The notes beneath the pieces were generated by a model that did no database searches, had not been told where the DNA came from, and saw only the letters and a program-made list of their open reading frames with translations. From Alphaproteobacteria bacterium (GTDB taxonomy: Bacteria; Pseudomonadota; Alphaproteobacteria; RF32; CAG-239): a DNA stretch of 11,944 nucleotides. The DNA is taken from positions 1-11,944 of the forward strand of contig JAGCFG010000074.1 of assembly GCA_017650255.1 (NCBI GenBank), read 5' to 3'. Every line of letters starts with the position of its first letter. The stretch's first letter is position 1. Made by a program: the position numbers and the translations under genes. Shown one piece after another: positions 1 to 6,717 of the stretch.

Positions 1-83
1 ATTTTTATCCTTTGCCGACAAACACTTTCATGTTACTCATCACAATAATATCAGGAGTCATAATCGGCATTATAATCGGCTAA
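1..83 (+). pseudogene. pntB: 5' part of pntB, cut off by an in-frame TAA
   Basis: From base 3 the reading frame gives a hydrophobic stretch (LLITIISGVIIGIIIG) followed by TAA at 81-83, then KVKITQLPQMV in the same frame. In E. coli PntB the matching place reads [21 protein letters not shown], so this is the end of an N-terminal membrane helix of the transhydrogenase beta subunit, and the stop stands where the family has the first Lys of the AKKV loop. A single AAA-to-TAA change would explain it. Frame and similarity continue without indel on both sides. The gene begins left of the window. Either a nonsense mutation or a sequence error; the bases alone cannot tell. Confidence 0.7.
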
Positions 84-110
84 AAAGTAAAAATAACCCA
101 ACTCCCGCAA

Positions 111-1211
111 ATGGTTGCCGCTTTCAACGGCCTTGGCGGCGGTGCCGCCGTCTGCATCTCTTTTGAAGAAATTTCCGGTTTCACCGACTGTCCGCTTCCC
201 GTTATTCTGGGCTGTGCCATCGGAGCAATAACTTTTTCCGGCTCAATAATTGCTTTCTGCAAACTGCAGGGACTGATATCGAAAACCATAAAAAAAACAA
301 ACTTTCTCCTTACGTCAAACATCCTTTTTTTTCTGCTCACAATTGCTTCAGGAATATATTTTCACATTGACAACTCTTTTATAAACATCTTCACATTGGC
401 AATAATCTCCTCCATATGGGGAATTGTAATAGTTATGCCGATTGGCGGTGCCGATATGCCGATTGTTATATCCGTGCTCAACTCATTTTCAGGCTGGGCA
501 TCTGTTGCAATCGGCTTCTCTCAGCAAAACATTTTGATGATTACCGTCGGAACAATCATCGGCATCAGCGGCAGCATATTGGCCATAATCATGACAAAAT
601 CTATGAATCGCTCTATAAAAGACATATTTTTTATTAAAAAATCTTCTTTAAAAAACAACATTTTTATGGAAAATATCGCAACAACCGGCAGTCCTCAAGA
701 TGCTGCTTTCATTATGCAAAATGCACAAAAAGTCATAATTGTTCCCGGATTCGGCATGGCGGCCGCCTCTGCACAGCATGCCCTAAAAACCATGGGCGAT
801 TTATTGCAAAAAAAATTCGGAGTAAATGTAAAATATGCCATTCATCCGGTCGCCGGCAGAATGCCGGGACATATGAATGTTTTACTTGCAGAAGCAAATG
901 TAAATTACAATGATGTCTATCAGCTTGAAGACATAAATCGCGAATTTTCAACAGCCGATGTTGCCTATGTCATCGGAGCAAATGACATAACCAACCCAGA
1001 AGCAAAAAACAATCCATTATCACCTTTATACGGAATGCCGATTTTAGAAGTTGCTGCTGCAAAAACAGTTTTTTTCGTAAAAAGATCTCTCAATACCGGA
1101 TATTCCGGTGCCGAAAATCCGCTGTTTTTTGCCCCCAACACCTATATGTTATATGGCGATGCCAAAAAAGTTACCGAAGAAATTGATAAATACCTAGAGC
1201 AAAGTGCTTAA
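111..1211 (+). CDS. pntB: NAD(P) transhydrogenase subunit beta, main part after the in-frame stop
   Basis: Proton-translocating transhydrogenase beta subunit (inner membrane), which couples proton flow to hydride transfer from NADH to NADP+. The 366 residues match E. coli PntB from about residue 95 to the C-terminus. Residues 1-170 hold membrane helices of domain II, including GGADMPIVISVLNSFSGWA near 112-130. Domain III, which binds NADP(H), shows VPGFGMAAASAQ (211-222), HPVAGRMPGHMNVLLAEA (245-262), GANDITNP (289-296) and KRSLNTGYSG (324-333), all intact. Asn6 stands where E. coli has the channel residue His91; an NG-GGGAA form is, as I recall, common in other members. ATG 111 is merely the first start after the TAA at 81-83, and no Shine-Dalgarno precedes it, so efficient restart is doubtful. 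This is better read as the rest of an interrupted pntB than as a natural gene. Its end overlaps the convergent gene at 1194 by 18 nt. Confidence 0.85.
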   Translation: MVAAFNGLGGGAAVCISFEEISGFTDCPLPVILGCAIGAITFSGSIIAFCKLQGLISKTIKKTNFLLTSNILFFLLTIASGIYFHIDNSFINIFTLAIISSIWGIVIVMPIGGADMPIVISVLNSFSGWASVAIGFSQQNILMITVGTIIGISGSILAIIMTKSMNRSIKDIFFIKKSSLKNNIFMENIATTGSPQDAAFIMQNAQKVIIVPGFGMAAASAQHALKTMGDLLQKKFGVNVKYAIHPVAGRMPGHMNVLLAEANVNYNDVYQLEDINREFSTADVAYVIGANDITNPEAKNNPLSPLYGMPILEVAAAKTVFFVKRSLNTGYSGAENPLFFAPNTYMLYGDAKKVTEEIDKYLEQSA

Positions 1212-1754
1212 AAATCCAAGCAGTAAAAACACATAAAAAACAATGCCAAACGGATACTTAAATGCAATCCTAAAATCTGCCGAAGAAGGCATTGCGTTCT
1301 CAATAATTATAGTCTGCAGCAAAACATAACAAACATAATTCAAACGTGTCAATTCCATGTGTGGAAGCCAATATCTGTTGAGATAAAAGCCCACAACTAA
1401 CAAAAACAATGGCGCCATTGCCGACGGCAACGCATTATAAAATGTAATGTTCCTAAAACCGACACTCCCCATAACATATTTTCCGTCCGAACTCTTTTTG
1501 GGAAACAAATAAAAATTAGACGGCTGTGCATTCAAAACCAACCCTACCAAAAAATGCATAAACTCATGCAGCACCGTCCCCGGAATGTTTACCAACGCAC
1601 AAGTCCACATATCATCATATGTTTTATATTTTAGGTGTAACAAAACTATAACCAGCAAAATCAAAAAAAATCGATTATTAACCAATGGCAATAAGACTTC
1701 AGAACTATTGCACCACAACCACAAATTATGTAAAAACAATACCAAATCTGCCAT
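1194..1754 (-). CDS. M50-like membrane protein with HEFMH zinc motif
   Basis: A 186-aa very hydrophobic protein with several membrane segments (about 28-41, 58-75, 112-126, 139-152, 168-186). HEFMH at 63-67 lies within a hydrophobic segment, as in site-2-protease-like M50 zinc metallopeptidases. NAMPSSAD (153-160) resembles the M50 NxxPxxxxD element and could give the third metal ligand, Asp160. It is therefore probably an intramembrane or membrane-embedded metalloprotease, though its substrate cannot be inferred and it is short for RseP-type enzymes, lacking a PDZ domain. It follows the TetR gene by 1 nt (TAG-T-ATG), with GGAAG 9 nt upstream of the ATG, so the two are probably co-transcribed. 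Its last 18 nt overlap the convergent pntB end. A non-proteolytic HExxH-bearing membrane protein remains possible. Confidence 0.72.
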   Translation of the reverse strand: MADLVLFLHNLWLWCNSSEVLLPLVNNRFFLILLVIVLLHLKYKTYDDMWTCALVNIPGTVLHEFMHFLVGLVLNAQPSNFYLFPKKSSDGKYVMGSVGFRNITFYNALPSAMAPLFLLVVGFYLNRYWLPHMELTRLNYVCYVLLQTIIIENAMPSSADFRIAFKYPFGIVFYVFLLLGFLSTLL

Positions 1755-1755
1755 A

Positions 1756-2355
1756 CTAAATATCTTCCAAAACAGATGTTCCTGCCAAAAATACGTTCAA
1801 GAAGATCTGAACCAAATCCTGCCCACTGATTGTGCTTTTCTTTTGCATCAGCTCACTTATTAACACAGCACTCAAACCACTCAAAGCAAGCAACAACACC
1901 TGACGCATCGTTTTTTTGCGTTGCCTATCCAGCTTTGAAAACAAATTATAAAAATCCCGATTCGCAAAATTTACTACCTTTACCAATATTTTTTTATAGT
2001 TTCGAGAAAAATTATATTCGCCATTCTTAAAATGAAAATTATACAGCAAAAACCACAACTGACGATTTTCAAGCACAAATTTTGCAAAAACATTTGCCAA
2101 ACAATTCAAATTTTTATAACTGTCATCTCCAAATTGCACGTCTGACATATCTTTCAAAAGTTCTTTTAATGTCTGCTCATTCTGCTCTGCAACAAAATCA
2201 TCCATACTACTGAACTGATTATAAATTGTTCCGATAGAACACCCCGAAGCCTCCGAAAGCTTGCGCGCAGTAAGAAAATCTGCACCTTTTTCGCAAACAA
2301 GTGCTCTTCCTGCTTTCAACAATTTTTTATGAATTTCATCTCTAATATTTTGCAT
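1756..2355 (-). CDS. TetR/AcrR family transcriptional regulator
   Basis: A 199-aa protein with a TetR-type N-terminal DNA-binding domain at about residues 5-55: helix 1 around KLLKAGRALVCEKG, then LTARKLSEASGCSIGTIYNQFSS, the family's helix-turn-helix with the GTIYNQF form of the usual GTLYxHF. The C-terminal part (about 75-199) is alpha-helical and divergent, as expected for the ligand-binding and dimerisation domain, with a WFLLYNF segment near 100-106. The length is usual for the family. The ATG at 2355 gives a normal TetR N-terminus although the Shine-Dalgarno is weak. It is first in a leftward unit with the M50-like gene, and a good promoter lies just upstream. Likely targets are its own unit and perhaps the divergent gene at 2454; the ligand is unknown. 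Confidence 0.9.
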   Translation of the reverse strand: MQNIRDEIHKKLLKAGRALVCEKGADFLTARKLSEASGCSIGTIYNQFSSMDDFVAEQNEQTLKELLKDMSDVQFGDDSYKNLNCLANVFAKFVLENRQLWFLLYNFHFKNGEYNFSRNYKKILVKVVNFANRDFYNLFSKLDRQRKKTMRQVLLLALSGLSAVLISELMQKKSTISGQDLVQIFLNVFLAGTSVLEDI

Positions 2356-2395
2356 CTCGATCGCATTTTAACAAATTTTTTATGAATCTTCGCTT

Positions 2396-2424
2396 ATTAT
2401 AAAGTAATTCTTATTTGTATTCAA
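2396..2424 (-). promoter_or_regulatory. Predicted sigma-70 promoter of the tetR unit
   Basis: On the minus strand, a -35 box TTGAAT (2424-2419) and a perfect -10 box TATAAT (2401-2396) are separated by 17 nt. This predicts a transcript start near 2389 and a leader of about 35 nt to the tetR ATG. It lies in the 98-nt divergent region shared with the gene at 2454, so a regulator bound here could act on both directions. I found no convincing long palindrome to name as the operator. Nor did I find a convincing -35/-10 pair facing right, although TATAAA at 2398-2403 could serve as a rightward -10. Confidence 0.5.
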
Positions 2425-2441
2425 TTTTTTTATATCTGAAC

Positions 2442-2446
2442 GAGGA
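2442..2446 (+). promoter_or_regulatory. Shine-Dalgarno GAGGA fixing the start at 2454
   Basis: GAGGA ends 7 nt before ATG 2454. A start at the upstream in-frame ATG (2415) would add 13 residues in front of a clean signal peptide and has no such site, so 2454 is preferred. Confidence 0.7.
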
Positions 2447-2453
2447 TAATTTT

Positions 2454-3323
2454 ATGTTGCGCTTTTATTTTTATCTTTTTCTCGGCTTGATTATCTGCTC
2501 CAAAGCAATGGCAGCCAATGATGGTGATTTCTATGAAGAATTTTTAATTTCGACCGATGTCCAACTCGAAGAAAATGCTGTCAAAGCAAAAAATAAAGCC
2601 AGCGACTTATTAAACCAAAAAAGCGCCCCAATAACTTTGGACAATGCAGAGAGCCTTTCCACACAAATCAAACATACACAGCGCGAAAATTCTTATAACC
2701 GATCGAACCACTCTTTGATGCTTGACAACACAGATAACAAATATGGCGAAGGTCCCTTTGGTCTTCCTTGGGGAGCAAGCTACAACCAAATTCAAAATCT
2801 TGGTATAGAACTGACACAAACCCCCATCAAAGACTATCCCAACAGCTTTATTGCCCGCAAATTGCCCAACCCGATATCAGATATTGCAAAAGTATACATA
2901 ACCCTCGGAGACGACAACCTGCTTTGGCGGATTATTGCCTATGGAATTCCAACAGAAGATACTCCAGATGGCTCAAAAGTAATGCAAACATATCGAAAAT
3001 ATTGCAATCTGTTGAACAAAAAGTACGGCAACGAAAAGCAATATTATACCCCGAAAATATCACTAATAGAAAAAAAGACAGTCAATGAAAAGGGCAAAGT
3101 AAAAATAGAAACCGAAAAATATGAAGAACCCATTGGCAACAAAAATTTTCTCTCACAACTCCAAAGCGGGGAAGCTGTGCTTTATTCCACCTTTGAAAAC
3201 TCAAAAATCGGAGCCGTTGTCAGCGTTAATGTCAATGGTGAGGGAAAAAGTTATATTATCATTGACTTTACCAATTTACAGATATTAAAAGAACAGGAAG
3301 ACAAAACTCTCGACGCTTTATAA
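2454..3323 (+). CDS. Secreted/periplasmic protein of unknown function
   Basis: A 289-aa protein that I do not recognise by name. Residues 1-20 form a signal peptide (hydrophobic core YFYLFLGLIIC, then SKAMA before AND), with predicted type I cleavage after Ala20. Cys15 is preceded by Ile rather than Gly/Ala/Ser, so a lipoprotein is less likely. Residues 30-95 are polar and low in structure. From about 100 begins a folded domain opening with GPFGLPWGASYNQIQNLGIEL, the FGLxWGxSxxEVxxLG pattern seen in many proteobacterial periplasmic hypothetical proteins, and ending with a beta-rich KIGAVVSVNV ... YIIIDFTN segment. Residues 203-225 are Lys/Glu-rich. The gene ends 20 nt before the Mur ligase gene, so the two are probably co-transcribed, which hints at a cell-envelope role. 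That link is inference only. Confidence 0.8.
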   Translation: MLRFYFYLFLGLIICSKAMAANDGDFYEEFLISTDVQLEENAVKAKNKASDLLNQKSAPITLDNAESLSTQIKHTQRENSYNRSNHSLMLDNTDNKYGEGPFGLPWGASYNQIQNLGIELTQTPIKDYPNSFIARKLPNPISDIAKVYITLGDDNLLWRIIAYGIPTEDTPDGSKVMQTYRKYCNLLNKKYGNEKQYYTPKISLIEKKTVNEKGKVKIETEKYEEPIGNKNFLSQLQSGEAVLYSTFENSKIGAVVSVNVNGEGKSYIIIDFTNLQILKEQEDKTLDAL

Positions 3324-3343
3324 AACCTATCAGGAATAAATAT

Positions 3344-4738
3344 ATGACTAAAGTTTGTTTTTGCGGAATTTCTGGCAATGGCATGAGCCCCTTAGCACAA
3401 ATACTAGCTCTCAAAGGGTTTGATGTATATGGTTCTGACCGCAGCTTTGACAACAACCTCGACAAAGAAAATCGCTCTGCGTTGGAAAGTATGGGAATAA
3501 AAATTATTCCGCAAAACGGACTGTACATAACCCCCGACATGGAAATTTACGTATCTGCAGCCCTAGATGAAAATAATCCCGATATCAAAACCGCACAAAG
3601 ACTTGGCCTCAACATAAAACAGCGCTCAGACCTTTTGGCAGAGATATTTGCCGAATACCCCTGCGGTGTTGCTGTCGGCGGCACTTCCGGCAAAACAACC
3701 ACAACTGCAATGATTGGTTATATTTTAGATTCGCTAGGCAAAAAACCTTGCATGATCAACGGAGGAATGCTGCGCAATTATCAAGACAAAAAAGGCTTGC
3801 CGAATTTTATATACAACAAAGATAATATCTGCGTTATCGAAGCCGACGAAAGCGACGGCTCTATCAAAAAATATCACCCCAACATAGGACTTATCAATAA
3901 TATTTCACACGACCATACGTCAATGGAAAAATTGATAGAATATTTCACTGCTTTTGCAAAAAACTGCAAAGATGCACTTGTCACCAATTACGACTGTGAA
4001 CTAACCCGTAATATGAAGCACAGCAAAAAGGTAATCACTTTTTCTACACAAAATCCCCAAGCTGACTTTTTTGCAAACAATATCAAATTTTTCCCTAATG
4101 GAATTCACTACGATTTTCGCGGCCAAACTTTTTCGCTAAATTTATTTGGTGCATTCAATGTTTCTAATGCTCTTGCAGCCATTGCTGTCTGCTCCCAACT
4201 GGAAATTTCTCCGTTAGAAGCCGCAAAAACTCTCGAAAAATTTACCGGAATAAAAAGAAGGCTCGAAATTGTCGGTACAACAGAAAACAATATTACCTTA
4301 ATTGATGATTTTGCTCACAATCCCAGCAAAATTTCGTCTTCACTCCAAGCCCTGAAAGCATATCAAGGAAGACTTATTGTTATGTATCAACCTCACAGCG
4401 CATTTTCTGCCAAAAACACCGGACTTGAAGTCGCACAAGTAGTTGCACAAACTTTGGATAAAAACGATATATTTTTAATGCCTGAAATTTATATGCTGGA
4501 TAAAAATATCGACCCCGATATCAGCTCAGCAAACATTGTTAATACCATAAAAAACAAGGGATTTAACAACGCTTTCTTTTTTGAAAAAAAACAACAAATT
4601 TACCAATATATTCTCGACAAAGCACAATCAAATGACAGAATAGTCATCATGGGCGCAAGAGACAACAGCTTGCCGAATTTCAGCCGCAACATCCTAAAAG
4701 AGTTTTTTACAAAAAATGCCAAAAAGCATGCCAGTTAG
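3344..4738 (+). CDS. MurC/Mpl-like Mur ligase
   Basis: A 464-aa ATP-dependent ligase of the Mur family, whose members join an amino acid or peptide to a UDP-MurNAc-type substrate in the cytoplasm. All three domains are visible. The N-terminal Rossmann-like domain begins CGISGNGMSPLAQILALKG (6-24) and has the GSD of MurC/Mpl at 30-32. The central ATPase has the P-loop GGTSGKTTTT (112-121), EADESDGS (167-173) and NISHDH (186-191). The C-terminal domain has GIKRRLE (302-308) and DDFAHNPSKI (321-330). Two core motifs differ from MurC and Mpl: GTHGKT is GTSGKT, and DD(Y/F)xHHP is DDFAHNP. It lies outside any visible mur/fts cluster, so it may be a paralogue with another substrate or a recycling enzyme rather than the housekeeping MurC. 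ATG 3344 has AGGA 8 nt upstream. Its last 32 nt overlap the convergent gene. Confidence 0.85.
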   Translation: MTKVCFCGISGNGMSPLAQILALKGFDVYGSDRSFDNNLDKENRSALESMGIKIIPQNGLYITPDMEIYVSAALDENNPDIKTAQRLGLNIKQRSDLLAEIFAEYPCGVAVGGTSGKTTTTAMIGYILDSLGKKPCMINGGMLRNYQDKKGLPNFIYNKDNICVIEADESDGSIKKYHPNIGLINNISHDHTSMEKLIEYFTAFAKNCKDALVTNYDCELTRNMKHSKKVITFSTQNPQADFFANNIKFFPNGIHYDFRGQTFSLNLFGAFNVSNALAAIAVCSQLEISPLEAAKTLEKFTGIKRRLEIVGTTENNITLIDDFAHNPSKISSSLQALKAYQGRLIVMYQPHSAFSAKNTGLEVAQVVAQTLDKNDIFLMPEIYMLDKNIDPDISSANIVNTIKNKGFNNAFFFEKKQQIYQYILDKAQSNDRIVIMGARDNSLPNFSRNILKEFFTKNAKKHAS

Positions 4739-5414
4739 ACACAGCCAGCTGCCCCAAAAGTTTTTGATACAAAATCAATCCCTCCCAGCCTCTGACATTA
4801 TATGCCAGCAAATTTCCGCACATCCACAAATTTGCCGCAGGTAAAAACATAAAGCAGAATAATGCACCCAGCTTTTTCAAATCAGTCTGTTCATTGTGTA
4901 ATTGTGAAAAAACAATATCAACGTAATATCCTGCAAAATATCCGAACAACAAATGGTATAAAAGACCAATTTTTAAGAACATCATAACCACTGCAGCCAC
5001 AACAGCATATACGGCACAAAAGAACGGGAAAAAATACGGAGCAGCAATTATCAGCCAATTTCCAATTCCCTCAAACTTCATCGATCCACCGGTATCGTCA
5101 GACTTTATTTCCACTCTCTTTACTTTATGAAAAGTCAAAAAAGCAAAAAGACTATGTGTAAGTTCATGTCCCAAAACCTGAATAGAAGCTCGAACGCTTT
5201 TATCCATACTCATCGAAGAAATAAAATACAGAAACCCCCCGCCCAAAAAGAACAAAAAGCGAGTATTTGTAAAATTAAAATATCTGACAGAGCACAACAA
5301 CGCCGGCAACATTATTACTGCAAAAACTGCCGTCGGCCATTTAAGAACATTTATAATTTTATCTATCAAATCTCTCATCAAGGGCAATATATACTCAAAT
5401 TTTATAATTTTCAT
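4707..5414 (-). CDS. M50-family membrane metallopeptidase-like protein
   Basis: A 235-aa multi-spanning membrane protein. GHELTHSLFAFL (82-93) carries the HExxH zinc motif. It is followed by a Gly-containing strand (GGSMKF, 109-114), then NWLIIAAPYFFPFF (119-132) and HNEQTDLKKLG (173-183), where Asp178 is a likely third metal ligand. The order HELTH, GG strand, LxxAPYFFP, QTD is, from memory, that of an M50 metallopeptidase-like family widespread in bacteria. Start choice is uncertain: the frame is open to 5558, but that extension would run over the promoter and start of the divergent gene. ATG 5414 (or ATG 5378, giving 223 aa) is preferred, though neither has a clear Shine-Dalgarno. The end overlaps the convergent Mur ligase gene by 32 nt. 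It differs clearly in sequence from the other HExxH protein at 1194-1754. Confidence 0.75.
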   Translation of the reverse strand: MKIIKFEYILPLMRDLIDKIINVLKWPTAVFAVIMLPALLCSVRYFNFTNTRFLFFLGGGFLYFISSMSMDKSVRASIQVLGHELTHSLFAFLTFHKVKRVEIKSDDTGGSMKFEGIGNWLIIAAPYFFPFFCAVYAVVAAVVMMFLKIGLLYHLLFGYFAGYYVDIVFSQLHNEQTDLKKLGALFCFMFLPAANLWMCGNLLAYNVRGWEGLILYQKLLGQLAVSNWHAFWHFL

Positions 5415-5443
5415 CAAAATTAAAGCATCTGTTAATATTAATG

Positions 5444-5471
5444 TTGTAAATATGTTATATATTGCTAGAAT
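5444..5471 (+). promoter_or_regulatory. Predicted extended -10 promoter of the small acidic protein gene
   Basis: TGC-TAGAAT (5463-5471) is an extended -10 box differing from TGn-TATAAT at one base. TTGTAA (5444-5449) is a fair -35 box 16 nt upstream. The transcript would start near 5478, leaving a leader of about 25 nt containing the AAGGA site. It sits in the 88-nt region divergent from the M50-like gene. Confidence 0.5.
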
Positions 5472-5490
5472 TAGTGTGAATAAATTTTCA

Positions 5491-5495
5491 AAGGA
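5491..5495 (+). promoter_or_regulatory. Shine-Dalgarno AAGGA fixing the start at 5503
   Basis: AAGGA ends 7 nt before ATG 5503. It rules against the upstream in-frame ATG at 5452, which lies within the predicted promoter and has no ribosome binding site. Confidence 0.7.
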
Positions 5496-5502
5496 TAATA
5501 TT

Positions 5503-5790
5503 ATGATTAATAATTTTGACTTTATTATCAATGACGAAGACGAGGTTATGCTACTCATATACGCACGCGACAGCCAACCTCAGGATGCCGTAATTGACAT
5601 TAATGCCGAAGATAAAACTGGGGTGTTGCGCCGCAACGCTACCGATTCCATTATACTGCAAGATATTCCTGAAGACGTTATTGACAGCCTTCAGGACGCC
5701 GACAGTCTTTTGGTTTGCGAACTTAGCATTGAAGAAAAAGAAGAAGATACAAAAATCATCAATGCATACGAAGCGGATATAAATTTATAA
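5503..5790 (+). CDS. Small acidic protein of unknown function
   Basis: A 95-aa protein that I do not recognise. It contains 25 Asp/Glu against 6 Lys/Arg, so it is strongly acidic, with no signal peptide or membrane segment: a cytoplasmic protein. It begins MINNFDFIINDEDEVMLLIY and continues with alternating hydrophobic and charged residues that suggest a small alpha/beta fold (VLLxxx-type strands at 15-20 and 28-33, LQDIPEDVIDSLQDAD helix-like at 49-64, an EEKEEDTK helix at 77-84). It has its own promoter and Shine-Dalgarno, which supports a real gene. Its stop is 3 nt from the stop of the convergent metal exporter gene. No operon partner gives a clue to function. Confidence 0.72.
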   Translation: MINNFDFIINDEDEVMLLIYARDSQPQDAVIDINAEDKTGVLRRNATDSIILQDIPEDVIDSLQDADSLLVCELSIEEKEEDTKIINAYEADINL

Positions 5791-5793
5791 AAA

Positions 5794-6717
5794 TCATTTT
5801 GACAACCTGTTATCCAACCTGTCTTCCTCAAGGCCGGAAGGATCTTGGTGTATAATAACTTGTGAATTCGGAAACTCTTTTTTTATCGCTCTTTCCACCG
5901 TTTCAGTCATATCATGAGCCTCATAAAGCGACAAATTCCCATCCAATTCAAGATGAAACTCAAACATATAAGTTCCGCCCAAATCGTGGCTGCGCAAGTC
6001 ATGTATTCCAGCACAAAAATCAAAACCATTAACAATATCATATACTTTTTTTCTTATATCTTCCGGCAACTCTCTGTCGAGCAACATATAAACCGCCACC
6101 TTTGCCAAACCATATGCATTCCACAACAAGTATACCGATATAAAAATCGCCGCCAATGTATCAAACCAATTAATCTTAAACCATTTTACCATCAACAAAC
6201 TTACTACAATGGCGCCATTTGTTGCTAAATCAACCACATAGTGCAAACTGTCAGCACTAACCGCTAATGATCCTGTTTTTTTGACAACATAATTTTGAAA
6301 TGCAACCAGAATCAAAGTCAAAACGATGCTTGCGCAAATAACCCACAAACCCATATCAATATCCGTCAATCTATAAGGATTTATAAAGCGATTTATTCCC
6401 TCATACACTACAAAAAGACCTGAACCTGCCACAAACGCCGACTGCAACAAAGAACTCAAAGCTTCTGCCTTTCCATATCCGTACCGGTGCTGCAAACTCG
6501 CCGGTCTCAACGAAAAGTGCACAGCAACAAAAGTTATTAACGAAGCAAAAATATCCGAAACACTATCCACCAAAGAAGAAAGAATTGACAACGAACCGGT
6601 ATATAAAGCCGCTCCGATTTTCATGGCCGTAAGCATAAGTGCCACCGAAACACTGGCAACAACCGCCAATTTTTTTAGTCTGTCGTTTTTATTATTATCT
6701 GACGCTAACAAGAACAT
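5794..6717 (-). CDS. fieF: Cation diffusion facilitator, FieF/YiiP-like metal exporter
   Basis: A 307-aa inner-membrane antiporter that exports divalent metal (zinc and/or iron in E. coli FieF) against protons. The transport site (site A of YiiP) is complete: Asp51 and Asp55 in LVDSVSD, His159 and Asp163 in ADSLHYVVD. The loop HRYGYGKAE (77-85) matches the site-B region (HSFGHGKAE in E. coli), keeping the first His but with Tyr at the second. The cytoplasmic C-terminal domain shows the dimer-interface zinc ligands in HDLRSHD, FHLELD, EAHDM and IIHQDP. Six membrane helices fit residues 15-195. It is last in the leftward run, and its ATG lies 23 nt inside the end of the preceding gene, which suggests translational coupling; the Shine-Dalgarno is weak. 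The exact metal cannot be read from the sequence. Confidence 0.92.
   Translation of the reverse strand: MFLLASDNNKNDRLKKLAVVASVSVALMLTAMKIGAALYTGSLSILSSLVDSVSDIFASLITFVAVHFSLRPASLQHRYGYGKAEALSSLLQSAFVAGSGLFVVYEGINRFINPYRLTDIDMGLWVICASIVLTLILVAFQNYVVKKTGSLAVSADSLHYVVDLATNGAIVVSLLMVKWFKINWFDTLAAIFISVYLLWNAYGLAKVAVYMLLDRELPEDIRKKVYDIVNGFDFCAGIHDLRSHDLGGTYMFEFHLELDGNLSLYEAHDMTETVERAIKKEFPNSQVIIHQDPSGLEEDRLDNRLSK

Noticed and set aside
81..83. Reassigned TAA codon as the explanation for the pntB interruption
   Set aside because: TAA ends pntB itself, rlmB, the secreted-protein gene and the acidic-protein gene in the expected places, and no other conserved gene contains an internal TAA.
1585..1863. 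Open frame of 92 codons on the plus strand
   Set aside because: It lies across the TetR and M50-like genes on the other strand, has no ribosome binding site, and its translation has no domain-like pattern.
2768..3088. Open frame of 106 codons within the secreted-protein gene
   Set aside because: An alternative-frame shadow of a gene with a clear signal peptide and Shine-Dalgarno.
5415..5558. N-terminal extension of the leftward M50-like gene to 5558
   Set aside because: It would cover the promoter, ribosome binding site and first codons of the divergent 95-aa gene, and has no start signal of its own.
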